Of a DNA stretch of 64,000 bases, positions 49,877 to 58,312 are shown in pieces (within the stretch, counting starts at the first letter, position 1; every line of letters starts with the position of its first letter). Both the position numbers and the translations under genes were made by a program. Under the pieces are notes generated by a model. The model saw nothing but the letters and a program-made list of their open reading frames with translations. It was not told where the DNA came from and did no database searches. Source of the DNA: Chitinimonas_A lacunae (GTDB lineage Bacteria; Pseudomonadota; Gammaproteobacteria; Burkholderiales; Chitinimonadaceae); the NCBI RefSeq assembly GCF_042650885.1, contig NZ_JBHSBU010000001.1:4154001-4218000 (forward strand). The letters are read 5' to 3'.

Positions 49877-50389
49877 TCAAGTCGGCGGCGGAAGCAGGAC
49901 TTCGGCCATTCTGTCGTAGGCGGGCTCGCCGTTGACGTCCTGGACCAGCTCGGCGTAGAGCACCACATCGTTGGTGTCGAGGGCGATCAACGCGGTGGCC
50001 ATCATGCCTGACAGCGGCACATCGGTGATCATTACGCCATAGTCTTTATGGAAATCGCGCCCGCGTAAGGTGGAGAGCATCCGCACATGGCGAAAGCCTT
50101 CCAACGTCATCACCCGGCCCAGCGCATAGGGGGTGTCAACGGAAATCACGAAGCACAGGGTATTGTCGAAGCTGCCGGCGATGCTTTCGAGGCGACGGGC
50201 GATTTTAAGACCGATTTCGGCGTCGACGCTCGGTACCACGGCCAGAATCTTGCGGCGGCCGACAAACTTGGACAGCGGCACGTCGGCGAGATGGGTATCG
50301 ACCAGCATAAAACTATGAGCAATATCGCCGACGCGCGGGAAATGGCCGCCCACGCCGATCGGCTCGCCGTTCAGGAGCACGGTGGCCAT
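49877..50389 (-). CDS. Tpx paralogue lacking both active-site cysteines
   Basis: A 170-residue homologue of the next gene that keeps the Tpx fold (VLLNGEPIGVGGHFPRVGD, KFVGRRKILAVVPSVD, MLSTLRGRDFHKDYGVMITD, ALIALDTNDVVLYAELV) but not its chemistry. Where Tpx has TPVCATSTRRF this protein has AEIGLKIARRL, so the peroxidatic Cys is Gly60, and the resolving Cys position is Met94. Its only cysteine is C79 in a buried strand. It is well translated (AGAGGA before the ATG) and under apparent coding selection. Peroxidase activity is not expected; it could bind the active paralogue or a hydroperoxide ligand. Confidence 0.85.
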   Translation of the reverse strand: MATVLLNGEPIGVGGHFPRVGDIAHSFMLVDTHLADVPLSKFVGRRKILAVVPSVDAEIGLKIARRLESIAGSFDNTLCFVISVDTPYALGRVMTLEGFRHVRMLSTLRGRDFHKDYGVMITDVPLSGMMATALIALDTNDVVLYAELVQDVNGEPAYDRMAEVLLPPPT

Positions 50390-50468
50390 GGCTGTTCATC
50401 CTCTGCTGTAAAAGACCGTTCCAGTATCGATGCCGACCCTGGTGAAAGCAAGCAAGCCTGCCGGACCC

Positions 50469-51605
50469 TCAGCGTGATTGCGGATAGAACCAGGTCAGCA
50501 GATAACCACTCGATTTCTGTTCGCCCACATCGAGCCGCAGAAACACCCGCAGTTCGCCATTGGCCGCCACGCCCGGCGGCAGCGGAGCGGGCGAGCCGTC
50601 GGCCAGCGGCGCCAGATAGTCGCGCGGGCTGAAGACTTTTCTCGACACGATCCGTTCCTGCTCATCGGTCAGGGTCAGCTCAAGCAGCGGCAGCGCCTGC
50701 TCGAACGGTGCCTGGTTGCGCAAGGTGGCGTTGAGTTGGATCAGTTCGGGGTGTTCGGGCAGGAAATTGAGTTCCGACCACTCGGTGCGCAGATACTGCG
50801 CCCGCGCCGGCTGCTCGACCACACAGTCGAGCTTGGCACAGAACTGCTCCAGCTGCGGCCGCAGGCCAGGCAGTTGCACCGCCAGTTCGACCCGGTAGTG
50901 ATAGATAAGCTGTCCGGCCAGCCCCAGGCCCGCCAGGGCAATCGGGATCGACCACAGCCAGCGCCACGGCGAGCGCTGGACCGGACCACGGATCAGCACC
51001 TCGTCTTCCGCCGTCAGGATCGGGTGATAACCCTCATGCTCGGCCGTTTCACTCGCCGGAGCCGGCGGCCACGGATCATCGGAGGCCGGAGCGGCCTCGT
51101 CGGTCGGCTGATCCGGCTCCTTGGGCACATCGATCACGATCTCTTCGACCGCTTGCTCGTCGAGATCGAACGATGGCGGTGGCGGTGGTGGGGGTTCCGG
51201 CGGCGGCGATACCACATGGCCGGTGTCGATATTGAGTTCCAGCAGCGGCTCGCGCTTGATCTGGCGGCCTTCGCGCTTGGCGAGGGTCTCGGCCAGCTTT
51301 TGCAGGCTCTGCTGGGCCGGGGTGGGGTTGGTCGGGACGGTTTCGCTGGCAGCCGGGGCAGCAGCAACGGTCTCGGGTGCCGTTTCGGGTGCGGCTTCCG
51401 GGCGCGGCTTGCTACGGCGCTGGCTGGGTTCGGCCGCGATCACGGTCATCGGGCCATTGTCCAGGGTCTCGCCGACGAAGTGGTCGCGCGCATCGAACAC
51501 AAAGGCGCAACGACCGCACCGTACCTTGCCGCCAAAGGCGCTCAGGTGCGAGTCGGTCAGACGGAAACTGGTGCGGCAGTTGGGACAGCGCGTCACATGG
51601 TACAT
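50469..51605 (-). CDS. Zinc-ribbon, DUF3426 membrane protein
   Basis: A 378-residue inner-membrane protein. The N-terminus is an MJ0042-type zinc ribbon (CPNCRTSFRLTD ... GGKVRCGRCAFVFD, residues 8-40). A long low-complexity, Pro/Glu-rich linker follows to about residue 200, then a single TM helix (WRWLWSIPIALAGLGLAGQL) and the DUF3426 periplasmic domain with SELNFLPEHPELIQLNATL and QALPLLELTLTDEQ. Betaproteobacteria place this gene directly after prmA and before tpx; here a VOC gene intervenes. Function is unknown; the ribbon suggests nucleic-acid or protein binding on the cytoplasmic side. Confidence 0.9.
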   Translation of the reverse strand: MYHVTRCPNCRTSFRLTDSHLSAFGGKVRCGRCAFVFDARDHFVGETLDNGPMTVIAAEPSQRRSKPRPEAAPETAPETVAAAPAASETVPTNPTPAQQSLQKLAETLAKREGRQIKREPLLELNIDTGHVVSPPPEPPPPPPPSFDLDEQAVEEIVIDVPKEPDQPTDEAAPASDDPWPPAPASETAEHEGYHPILTAEDEVLIRGPVQRSPWRWLWSIPIALAGLGLAGQLIYHYRVELAVQLPGLRPQLEQFCAKLDCVVEQPARAQYLRTEWSELNFLPEHPELIQLNATLRNQAPFEQALPLLELTLTDEQERIVSRKVFSPRDYLAPLADGSPAPLPPGVAANGELRVFLRLDVGEQKSSGYLLTWFYPQSR

Positions 51606-51669
51606 AGGCCGCGATTGTAGAGCCTGTTCGGCCCGATTTCAGCAGTTTTCACCGGATTTGCACGAGTTA

Positions 51670-52065
51670 TCAAGGACGCGGCGGCCAAGCGGCGTGTTGC
51701 AGCACGATGCGATAGCCGTCCGGGTCGAGATAGGTCAGCCCTTGTTGCGCCCAATACGGATTGTGCGGCGCCACCGGCTCACGCCCCGCTGCGGTCAATC
51801 GCGCCACAGCCTGTTGCCAGATGGCTTCTTCGGGCAGATAGAACACCAGCAGATGCTCAGGACTCGGCGCGCCACCGGCCGCAACACCATGCTGGCGGGT
51901 GAATTCGAAATGGTAGGGCAGGTCGGGGTGCCCCAGCATCACGCCATCAAAACCGGCATGGTCGAAGAATTCACCGATCAGTGCAAAGCCAAGCAGATCA
52001 CGGTAAAAGGCCACCATCTGGTCGAGCCGGTCGGTGGGGCGGGCGATGCGGAGATGTGCGTACAT
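51670..52065 (-). CDS. VOC-family (glyoxalase/dioxygenase fold) protein
   Basis: A 131-residue vicinal-oxygen-chelate protein. The two beta-alpha-beta-beta-beta modules are evident: HLRIARPTDRLDQMVAFYRD with LLGFALIGEFFDHAGFDGVM, then WQQAVARLTAAGREPVAP and the closing YLDPDGYRIVLQHA. A likely metal set is H5, a mid-chain His/Glu in YHFEF and the late E/Q region, but the last Glu is Gln-like (VLQH), so metal binding is uncertain. It sits inside the prmA-DUF3426 block, where it is not usually found. Substrate unknown. Confidence 0.8.
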   Translation of the reverse strand: MYAHLRIARPTDRLDQMVAFYRDLLGFALIGEFFDHAGFDGVMLGHPDLPYHFEFTRQHGVAAGGAPSPEHLLVFYLPEEAIWQQAVARLTAAGREPVAPHNPYWAQQGLTYLDPDGYRIVLQHAAWPPRP

Positions 52066-52206
52066 GGGCAGGACTCCGGATAGCGGTTTGAAGTGGGAAA
52101 CCAGGCTGCAACAAGCGAGCTTGGTCGAGAGGATAGCGACGCTCAGGTGAATCCTTGGTTAGGAGCTGACAGTGAGATCCCGCGGTCGTTCTCAAGGGAC
52201 ATCACA

Positions 52207-52244
52207 ATAAAAAAACGGTCCAGCTTGAGGATTGGACCGTTTTT
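52207..52244. terminator. Terminator after prmA
   Basis: AAAAAACGGTCC and its partner GGACCGTTTTT (the right arm begins within TTGGACCG) form a stem around an 11-base loop, 20 bases after the prmA stop. A-run and T-run on either side let it act in both directions. Confidence 0.85.
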
Positions 52245-52263
52245 CACTGGCGAAGCAGTCAGC

Positions 52264-53148
52264 CTAGCGCCGCACACCTGCCAGACGCACCCACCCTTCA
52301 CGGCTGCCCGAGACGGTCAGTTCGAACCATTGGGCATAGATGGCGATCACTTCATGGGCTTGTTCGGCCAGGATGCCCGACAGCACCAGCCGGCCGCCGC
52401 TGCGGCAGCGCGAGGCCAATAGCGGGGCCAGCATCTTGAGCGGATTGGTCAGGATATTGGCCACCACCACGTCGTACACCGCCTCAGGCGCGGCATCGGG
52501 CAGATAGAAGGCGGCTTCGACATGGTTCTGTTCAGCGTTCTGCGGACTGGCGATCATGGCCTGCGGATCGACATCGACGCCATCGACCCGACCGGCCCCC
52601 AGCAGTTTGGCAGCAATGGCCAGAATGCCCGAGCCACAGCCATAGTCGAGCACGCTTTCGCCGCCCTTGAGTTGTTCATCGAGCCATTGCAGGCACAGCC
52701 AGGTGGTCGGATGGCTGCCGGTGCCAAAGGCAAGCCCCGGGTCCAGGGCGATATTGATGGCGTCGGGCGTGGCTTCGTGCCAGGTCGGGGTGATCCACAG
52801 GCGTTCGGATACCTGGATCGGGTCGAATTGCGACTGGGTGGCACGTACCCAATCCTGCTCGGCCACGGTGTTGATGCGGTAGGACGGGGTGGCGATCTGC
52901 AAACGGCCGGCGGCGGCCGCGGCCATCAGGTCGGCATCGTGATCGGCTTCAAGCAGGGCCAGCACGACGCTGCGTTCCCATAGTTGTTCGACCGGCTCGC
53001 CCGGTTCGCCGAAGATGGGCCGTTCTTCCTCTGTACCGGCGGCGGCGTCTTCAATGCTGACGCTAAGCGCACCCAGCTCGAATAGCGCGTCGGACAGCGC
53101 TTCGGCATGGCGGGAATCGGTTTCGATGCGGAGTTCTTGCCAGGGCAT
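52264..53148 (-). CDS. prmA: Ribosomal protein L11 methyltransferase
   Basis: A 294-residue SAM-dependent enzyme that methylates ribosomal protein L11. The N-terminal substrate domain (WQELRIETDSRHAEALSDAL ... ALSVSIEDA) precedes the methyltransferase core: FGTGSHPTTWLCLQWLDEQL, motif I VLDYGCGSGILAIAA near residue 165, the GVDVDPQAMIASPQNAEQN acidic loop, and the NILTNPLKMLAP motif (Asn-Pro at the active site). Length matches E. coli PrmA. It lies in the acc-prm block typical of Betaproteobacteria, now separated from accC by an oppositely oriented gene. Confidence 0.95.
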   Translation of the reverse strand: MPWQELRIETDSRHAEALSDALFELGALSVSIEDAAAGTEEERPIFGEPGEPVEQLWERSVVLALLEADHDADLMAAAAAGRLQIATPSYRINTVAEQDWVRATQSQFDPIQVSERLWITPTWHEATPDAINIALDPGLAFGTGSHPTTWLCLQWLDEQLKGGESVLDYGCGSGILAIAAKLLGAGRVDGVDVDPQAMIASPQNAEQNHVEAAFYLPDAAPEAVYDVVVANILTNPLKMLAPLLASRCRSGGRLVLSGILAEQAHEVIAIYAQWFELTVSGSREGWVRLAGVRR

Positions 53149-53504
53149 GGTGAGACGGCTTCTGTGCGAAAACCGCCATTGTAAGCGACGGGAGGGAGAG
53201 GCTGGATATATAAATCCATTTGTAAAGAAATATGAATTTTAATTGCAAGATTGATGGCGAAAAATCTGAGTTTCTTATAAAAACAAGAAATAATTTCTAG
53301 CCGGGCGCAGCTGGTGTTCCCTCGACGCCACCGCCAATCTTCCGCTCCATCCTCCCCCCAGCAGACCAACCGTCCAACCGCTTGCCCGACCGGGCTGCCA
53401 CATCGGTTTCCAGCCAGACGAGGCAGGCTATAAAGAGGGGTGACAAGTCAGCCGAGCTGGCAGCTTCGGCTGGTCCCGATCCACGATCCTTGCAGGAGCC
53501 ACCA

Positions 53505-54242
53505 ATGCGTAAAGCACTGTTTGCCTCGGTATTGCTAGCCATGACGGCGGCGCAGGCTACGGAAAATCTGCCGGCTTACAACGTCTATCAAGCCCCGCCG
53601 TTTGTGGTCGGTTCGGGGGGGCTGGTGGCAGATGTGGTGACTTACTTCAACGACAAGCTCAAGGGGCAGTATCAGTTCAAGCTGGAGACGATGCCGCGAG
53701 AGCGGCTGAATCAGACCGTGATCAACAATCCAGGCTTCAAGGGCGTGGTATTGCTGCTGAGCCCGCCGTTTGTGGGCGATCAGGAACGCAAGAAATACCT
53801 GTGGTCGGCCAGCGTTCTGGATGATGCCAATGCGGTGATTTCCAGCCCGGCCAAACCGATTGAATACACCGGGCCCGATTCGCTGAAAGGGCTATCGTTC
53901 GGCGGGGTGCTGGGCAATCGCTACATGGGGCTGGAGGAGCGCTTCGGCAAGGATATTCAGCGCTCGGATGTATCGAGCGAACTGGCCAATCTGGAGAAGG
54001 TGGCCAACGGGCGGATCGATGTCACATTGATGGCGCATTCAATCTATCGCTATCTGTCGCGCCAGCATAACCTGACCAGCAAATTGCATCTGTCATCCAA
54101 GCCCCATGCCAATTTCAGCCGCCATATATTCGCGGCCAAAGGTGAGGAAAAACTAATCGCTGTCTTGGACCAGGTGATTGCAGCCAGCAAGCAAGACCCG
54201 GCTTGGACGGCTTTGCTGGCTAAATATAATCTGGGGAATTGA
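53505..54242 (+). CDS. Periplasmic binding protein (SBP family 3-like)
   Basis: A 245-residue exported protein with a signal peptide (ALFASVLLAMTAAQA). The mature part resembles family 3 solute-binding proteins: YNVYQAPPFVVGSGGLVADV, FNDKLKGQYQFKLETMPRER, DSLKGLSFGGVLGNRYMGL and a C-terminal ALLAKYNLGN. Compared with classical amino-acid binders the central region is divergent, so the ligand is uncertain. GCAGGAG precedes the ATG. It is inserted on the opposite strand between prmA and accC with no transporter beside it. The frame upstream of this ATG is not protein-like. Confidence 0.75.
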   Translation: MRKALFASVLLAMTAAQATENLPAYNVYQAPPFVVGSGGLVADVVTYFNDKLKGQYQFKLETMPRERLNQTVINNPGFKGVVLLLSPPFVGDQERKKYLWSASVLDDANAVISSPAKPIEYTGPDSLKGLSFGGVLGNRYMGLEERFGKDIQRSDVSSELANLEKVANGRIDVTLMAHSIYRYLSRQHNLTSKLHLSSKPHANFSRHIFAAKGEEKLIAVLDQVIAASKQDPAWTALLAKYNLGN

Positions 54243-54560
54243 TGGGTGAGATATAAAGATTTGTGCAAACAATCTGCTAATTGTGGAGCACTCATAATTT
54301 AAAAATGCATGAAAAGCGTCTCCAAGACAGAAAAACGCAAAATGCCTTGGCCATCAAGCGGTGTGACACACCGTTTGCGGCCGGTCTCACTGCGGTTTCC
54401 AACGGACACACTGATGGATGACGAACGGCGGCCTTGAGTTGGCTGCTTGGTGATAGGGGCCATTTGGACGCAGGCTTGGACGTGAATGGCTCGATGGTAA
54501 ATACCGTCAAAACAAAACGGCGCCCTGGGGCGCCGTTGCTGTTTGAGCTGAGCGGATCGT
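54243..54560. other. Convergent gap between binding-protein gene and accC
   Basis: These 318 bases contain only the accC terminator at 54510-54537 and an AT-rich start. No small gene or repeat was found. Confidence 0.4.
54510..54537 (-). terminator. Terminator of the accB-accC operon
   Basis: On the minus strand AACGGCGCC and GGCGCCGTT form a 9-bp stem followed by TTTTG-type T-rich sequence, about 24 bases after the accC stop. Confidence 0.8.
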
Positions 54561-55913
54561 TCAGCCGTTTTTGCGCTGAGCCAGTCGTTTTTCCAGATAG
54601 TGGATCGACGTTCCACCCTTCACGAAAGCCGGGTCGGCAAATAGCTCCTGATGAAGCGGGATATTGGTCGAGATGCCTTCGATCACCATTTCGGACAGTG
54701 CCACCCGCATTCGCGCCAGGGCCTGGTCGCGCGTATCGCCATAAGCGATGACCTTGCCGATCATCGAGTCGTAATTGGGCGGCACGAAATAGCCCTGGTA
54801 GATATGCGAATCGACCCGGATGCCGGGGCCGCCGGGTGGATGGTAAGTGGCGATCCGGCCGGGGCTGGGGACGAATTTGAAGGGGTCTTCGGCATTGATC
54901 CGGCACTCGATGGCGTGCCCCTTGAGATGGATGTCCTTCTGACTGAAGCGCAGTTTTTCGCCCGAAGCGACGCGGATCTGTTCCTGCACGATATCGATGC
55001 CGGTGATCTGCTCGGTCACCGGGTGTTCGACCTGAACCCGGGTATTCATCTCGATAAAGTAGAACTCACCGTTTTCAAACAGGAATTCGAATGTCCCGGC
55101 GCCGCGATAGCCGATCTGGCGGCAGGCTTCGGCGCACGATTCGCCGACTTTCTTGCGCTGTTTTTCGGTAATGCCGGGAGCGGGGGCTTCTTCGATCACT
55201 TTCTGGTGGCGGCGCTGCATCGAGCAGTCGCGCTCGCCCAGATAGACCGCGTTGCCGTATTCGTCGGCCATGACCTGGATTTCGATATGGCGCGGGTTTT
55301 CGAGGAATTTCTCCATATAGACGGTCGGGTTGCCGAACGCCGTGCCGGCCTCGGCCCGGGTCATTTCGACCGATTTGAGCAGTTCCTCTTCCGAGCGCAC
55401 TACCCGCATACCGCGACCGCCGCCGCCGCCGGCGGCCTTGATGATGACCGGATAGCCGACCTTGCGGCCGATCTTGAGGATTTCCTCGGGGTCTTCGGGC
55501 AGGGCGCCGTCGGAACCGGGCACGCAGGGCACGCCGGCGGCCTTCATGGCGTCCTTGGCGCTGACCTTGTCGCCCATCAGGCGGATCGAGGCCGGGCGCG
55601 GGCCGATAAAGACAAAGCCCGACTGCTCGACCCGTTCGGCGAAATCGGCGTTTTCGCTCAGAAAGCCATAGCCCGGATGGATCGCCTGGGCGTCGGTGAC
55701 TTCAGCGGCCGAGATAATGGCCGGGATATTCAGATAAGACAGCGCCGACGGCGCCGGGCCGATACAGACCGACTCGTCGGCCAGCTTGACGTATTTGGCT
55801 TCGCGATCGACCTCGGAATGGACCACCACGGTCTTGATGCCCATCTCGCGGCAGGCGCGCTGGATGCGCAGAGCGATTTCGCCACGGTTGGCGATGAGGA
55901 TTTTTTCAAACAT
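54561..55913 (-). CDS. accC: Acetyl-CoA carboxylase, biotin carboxylase subunit
   Basis: A 450-residue ATP-grasp enzyme that carboxylates biotin on AccB in the first step of fatty acid synthesis. Signature regions: ILIANRGEIALRIQRACREMG, VHPGYGFLSENADFA near residue 80, the glycine-rich IKAAGGGGGRGMRVV, the GERDCSMQRRHQKVIEEAPA loop and FIEMNTRVQVEHPVTE with the catalytic Glu and Arg. AAGGGG lies before the ATG. It is 106 bases downstream of accB, with a strong stem-loop in the gap. Confidence 0.97.
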   Translation of the reverse strand: MFEKILIANRGEIALRIQRACREMGIKTVVVHSEVDREAKYVKLADESVCIGPAPSALSYLNIPAIISAAEVTDAQAIHPGYGFLSENADFAERVEQSGFVFIGPRPASIRLMGDKVSAKDAMKAAGVPCVPGSDGALPEDPEEILKIGRKVGYPVIIKAAGGGGGRGMRVVRSEEELLKSVEMTRAEAGTAFGNPTVYMEKFLENPRHIEIQVMADEYGNAVYLGERDCSMQRRHQKVIEEAPAPGITEKQRKKVGESCAEACRQIGYRGAGTFEFLFENGEFYFIEMNTRVQVEHPVTEQITGIDIVQEQIRVASGEKLRFSQKDIHLKGHAIECRINAEDPFKFVPSPGRIATYHPPGGPGIRVDSHIYQGYFVPPNYDSMIGKVIAYGDTRDQALARMRVALSEMVIEGISTNIPLHQELFADPAFVKGGTSIHYLEKRLAQRKNG

Positions 55914-55939
55914 ACGCGGAACATCCCCTTAAGAGATAA

Positions 55940-55994
55940 AGGGGGAAGAGGGACGGGCGGGGCGCGGCGGGGCGGCGCGCCCCGGCTTCCCCCT
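55940..55994 (-). other. Intercistronic stem-loop between accB and accC
   Basis: The arms AGGGGGAAG and CTTCCCCCT enclose 37 bases that are almost entirely G and C and can form a further internal stem. In the mRNA it sits just before the accC ribosome site and could slow ribosomes or processing. The plus strand of this tract is G-rich enough for a quadruplex. Confidence 0.6.
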
Positions 55995-56019
55995 GTGCCG
56001 CTTCCCGGTCGTCGTTCGG

Positions 56020-56478
56020 TCAAGCGATGACGAACAGCGGCTCGCCGTATTCGACCGGCGAGCCGTTGTCGACCAGGATGGCCTTGATCACGCCGGATTT
56101 CTCGGCTTCGATCTCGTTGAGCAGCTTCATCGCTTCGATGATGCACAGACGGTCGCCCACATTGACGCTCTGGCCGACTTCGACGAAGGGTTTGGCGCCC
56201 GGGCTCGGTGCGCGGTAGAAGGTGCCGACCATCGGCGATTTGATCACCTCGCCCTCGGGCAGACCGCTCGGCGCGCTGGCCGTGGCCGGTGCGGCGGCAG
56301 CCGGGGCCGCCTGGGGCAGCGAGACCTGCTGGAGCGGCGCCTGCGGCGCGTACATGATCGGCGCGTTCTGCGAGACCCGGGTGATGCGCACCCGTTCTTC
56401 GCCCTCGGTCACTTCGATCTCGGCAATGCCAGATTCCTCGACCAGGTCGATCAATTTCTTCAGCTTGCGCAAATCCAT
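56020..56478 (-). CDS. accB: Acetyl-CoA carboxylase, biotin carboxyl carrier protein
   Basis: A 152-residue BCCP. The N-terminal helical region (LRKLKKLIDLVEESGIAEIE) is followed by an Ala/Pro-rich linker (about 60-78) and a C-terminal biotinyl domain from residue 75. The biotinylated lysine lies in the EAMKLLNEIE motif, where the residue after MK is usually followed by Met (KLMNE), a conservative change. AAAGGGA precedes the start. It is the first gene of accB-accC and lies 69 bases after aroQ on the same strand, as in other proteobacteria. Confidence 0.96.
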   Translation of the reverse strand: MDLRKLKKLIDLVEESGIAEIEVTEGEERVRITRVSQNAPIMYAPQAPLQQVSLPQAAPAAAAPATASAPSGLPEGEVIKSPMVGTFYRAPSPGAKPFVEVGQSVNVGDRLCIIEAMKLLNEIEAEKSGVIKAILVDNGSPVEYGEPLFVIA

Positions 56479-56547
56479 GCGTGTTCCCTTTGAGCGCCGC
56501 CACGCTGGGCGCGGCGGCTGGTAATCAGGTTATCCCGGATGGGATGC

Positions 56548-57030
56548 CTACCCCTGTGTGGCCAGATGTCGCAGCGCGTGTTCCAGCGCAAATTCATAGC
56601 CGCGCGCGCCCAGTCCGCAGATCACGCCGACGGCGAGATCGGAAAAGTAGGAGTGGTGGCGGAACGGTTCGCGGGCATGGACATTGGACAAGTGCACCTC
56701 GATAAAGGGCAGCTTGACCGCAGCCAGGGCGTCGCGCAGGGCGACGCTGGTATGGGTGAAGGCGGCCGGGTTGATGACGATGAAGCCGGTGCCGTCATCG
56801 AAGCTGGCGTGTATCCGCTCGATCAGTTCGGCTTCACTATTGCTTTGGAAGGTGGCGCAGCGGTAGCCGGCGGCGGCCGCCCGCTCGATCAGACGGTTGT
56901 CGATGGCGGCCAGGGTGTCTGCACCGTAGTATTGCGGTTCGCGCCGGCCCAGCATATTCAGGTTGGGACCGTGCAATACCAGAATACTGCGATGCTGTCC
57001 TGTTTGAGTTGGCGTGTCGGGCTGCGTCAT
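56548..57030 (-). CDS. aroQ: Type II 3-dehydroquinate dehydratase
   Basis: A 160-residue enzyme of the shikimate pathway that converts 3-dehydroquinate to 3-dehydroshikimate. It has the family order: VLHGPNLNMLGRREPQYYG with the catalytic Tyr, FQSNSEAELIERIH, VINPAAFTHTSVALRDAL and IEVHLSNVHAREPFRHHSY, then the GLGARGYEFAL helix. About ten extra polar residues precede the core. I used the ATG at 57030; a TTG ten codons earlier is also possible and neither has a good ribosome site. It lies in the usual place upstream of accB. Confidence 0.95.
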   Translation of the reverse strand: MTQPDTPTQTGQHRSILVLHGPNLNMLGRREPQYYGADTLAAIDNRLIERAAAAGYRCATFQSNSEAELIERIHASFDDGTGFIVINPAAFTHTSVALRDALAAVKLPFIEVHLSNVHAREPFRHHSYFSDLAVGVICGLGARGYEFALEHALRHLATQG

Positions 57031-57189
57031 AGGCGGCGAGTTTGCCGCAGATGGCGACAAATTGTCTAGAATTCAACGCAAATTCGGTCAAACGGCCGTT
57101 TGAAAGCGCTGGTGCCTCGGCAAGGAAGAACTAAGCCCTGCGGTGCGATCAGCCACTCCGCCGTTCGTCGCCGCAGCCGGGGAAGTCGA

Positions 57190-57195
57190 TATAAT
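57190..57195 (+). promoter_or_regulatory. -10 element upstream of queA
   Basis: A perfect TATAAT lies 28 bases before the queA start codon. No convincing -35 box is visible at 16-18 bases; TTCGTC at 57164 is 20 bases away. Confidence 0.5.
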
Positions 57196-57223
57196 CGGCG
57201 CCATTTTCCCCTTGTGCCTTGCC

Positions 57224-58246
57224 ATGCGTCTGTCCGACTTCGACTATCACCTGCCTGAACACCTGATCGCCCAGTTTCCCCCCGCTGAGCGTGGTGGCAG
57301 CCGACTGCTCCATCTTCCTGCCGAGGGCGAACCGCTCGACCGGCACTTTGTCGATCTGCCGCAATTGCTGCGTCAGGGCGATCTGCTGGTTCTCAACGAT
57401 ACCCTGGTGCTCAAGGCGCGGCTGTTTGGCAGCAAGGCCAGCGGCGGCCAGGTCGAAGCGCTGATCGAGCGGGTGCTGTCGCAGCATGAGGCGCTGGCGA
57501 TGCTGCGGACCAGTAAATCGCCCAAACCAGGGGGGCAGCTATGCTTTGGTGGGCGCTGGCAGGCCGAAGTGCTGGGGCGCGAAGGGGAATTTTTCCTGTT
57601 GCGCTTTGCCGATCCGGTGCTGGACGTGCTCGACGCCGCCGGCGAATTGCCCCTGCCGCCTTATATCACCCATCGGCCCGACGGTGAGGACGCCCGCCGC
57701 TACCAGACCGTCTATGCCCGTGAGGCCGGGGCGGTGGCGGCGCCGACTGCCGGGCTGCATTTCACCGAAGGGCTGTTGGCCCAGTTGGCCGCGCAGGGCG
57801 TGAATACTGCCCGGTTGACGCTCCATGTCGGGGCCGGCACTTTCCAGCCGGTACGGGTCGAAGCCTTAAGCGAGCATCGAATGCATCGCGAACGCTATCT
57901 GATTCCGCCCGAAACCATCGAAGCGATCCGCGCCACCCGCGCCGCTGGCGGTCGGGTAGTGGCGGTCGGGACGACCTCGATGCGGGCACTGGAGTCGGCT
58001 TGCCGGCATGGTGACTTTGCCGAGCCAAGCGGGGACACCGATATTTTCATTACGCCCGGTTTCACCTTCCGTGCGGTCGATGCCCTGATCACCAACTTCC
58101 ATCTGCCGAAATCGACGTTATTGATGCTGGTATCCGCTTTTGCCGGCTACGAGCGCATCATGGCGGCCTATCAACATGCCATTGCGCACCAATACCGCTT
58201 CTTCAGCTATGGCGACGCGATGCTGTTGGAGCGTCCTGGCGCCTGA
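57224..58246 (+). CDS. queA: S-adenosylmethionine:tRNA ribosyltransferase-isomerase
   Basis: A 340-residue enzyme of queuosine synthesis that moves the ribosyl part of SAM onto preQ1 at tRNA position 34. Features: MRLSDFDYHLPEHLIAQFPP at the start, LLVLNDTLVLKARLFGSKASGG, YQTVYAREAGAVAAPTAGLHFT in the middle, VGAGTFQPVR, and the ITNFHLPKSTLLMLVSAFAG motif near the end. Length is typical. The ATG at 57224 matches the family N-terminus. tgt is not next to it here. Confidence 0.97.
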   Translation: MRLSDFDYHLPEHLIAQFPPAERGGSRLLHLPAEGEPLDRHFVDLPQLLRQGDLLVLNDTLVLKARLFGSKASGGQVEALIERVLSQHEALAMLRTSKSPKPGGQLCFGGRWQAEVLGREGEFFLLRFADPVLDVLDAAGELPLPPYITHRPDGEDARRYQTVYAREAGAVAAPTAGLHFTEGLLAQLAAQGVNTARLTLHVGAGTFQPVRVEALSEHRMHRERYLIPPETIEAIRATRAAGGRVVAVGTTSMRALESACRHGDFAEPSGDTDIFITPGFTFRAVDALITNFHLPKSTLLMLVSAFAGYERIMAAYQHAIAHQYRFFSYGDAMLLERPGA

Positions 58247-58312
58247 CTCATCAGGCGCCGGCGGGTATAGCGTGGGACTTGCAATCACTGTAGAGGGGTA
58301 GATAATTCTTTC

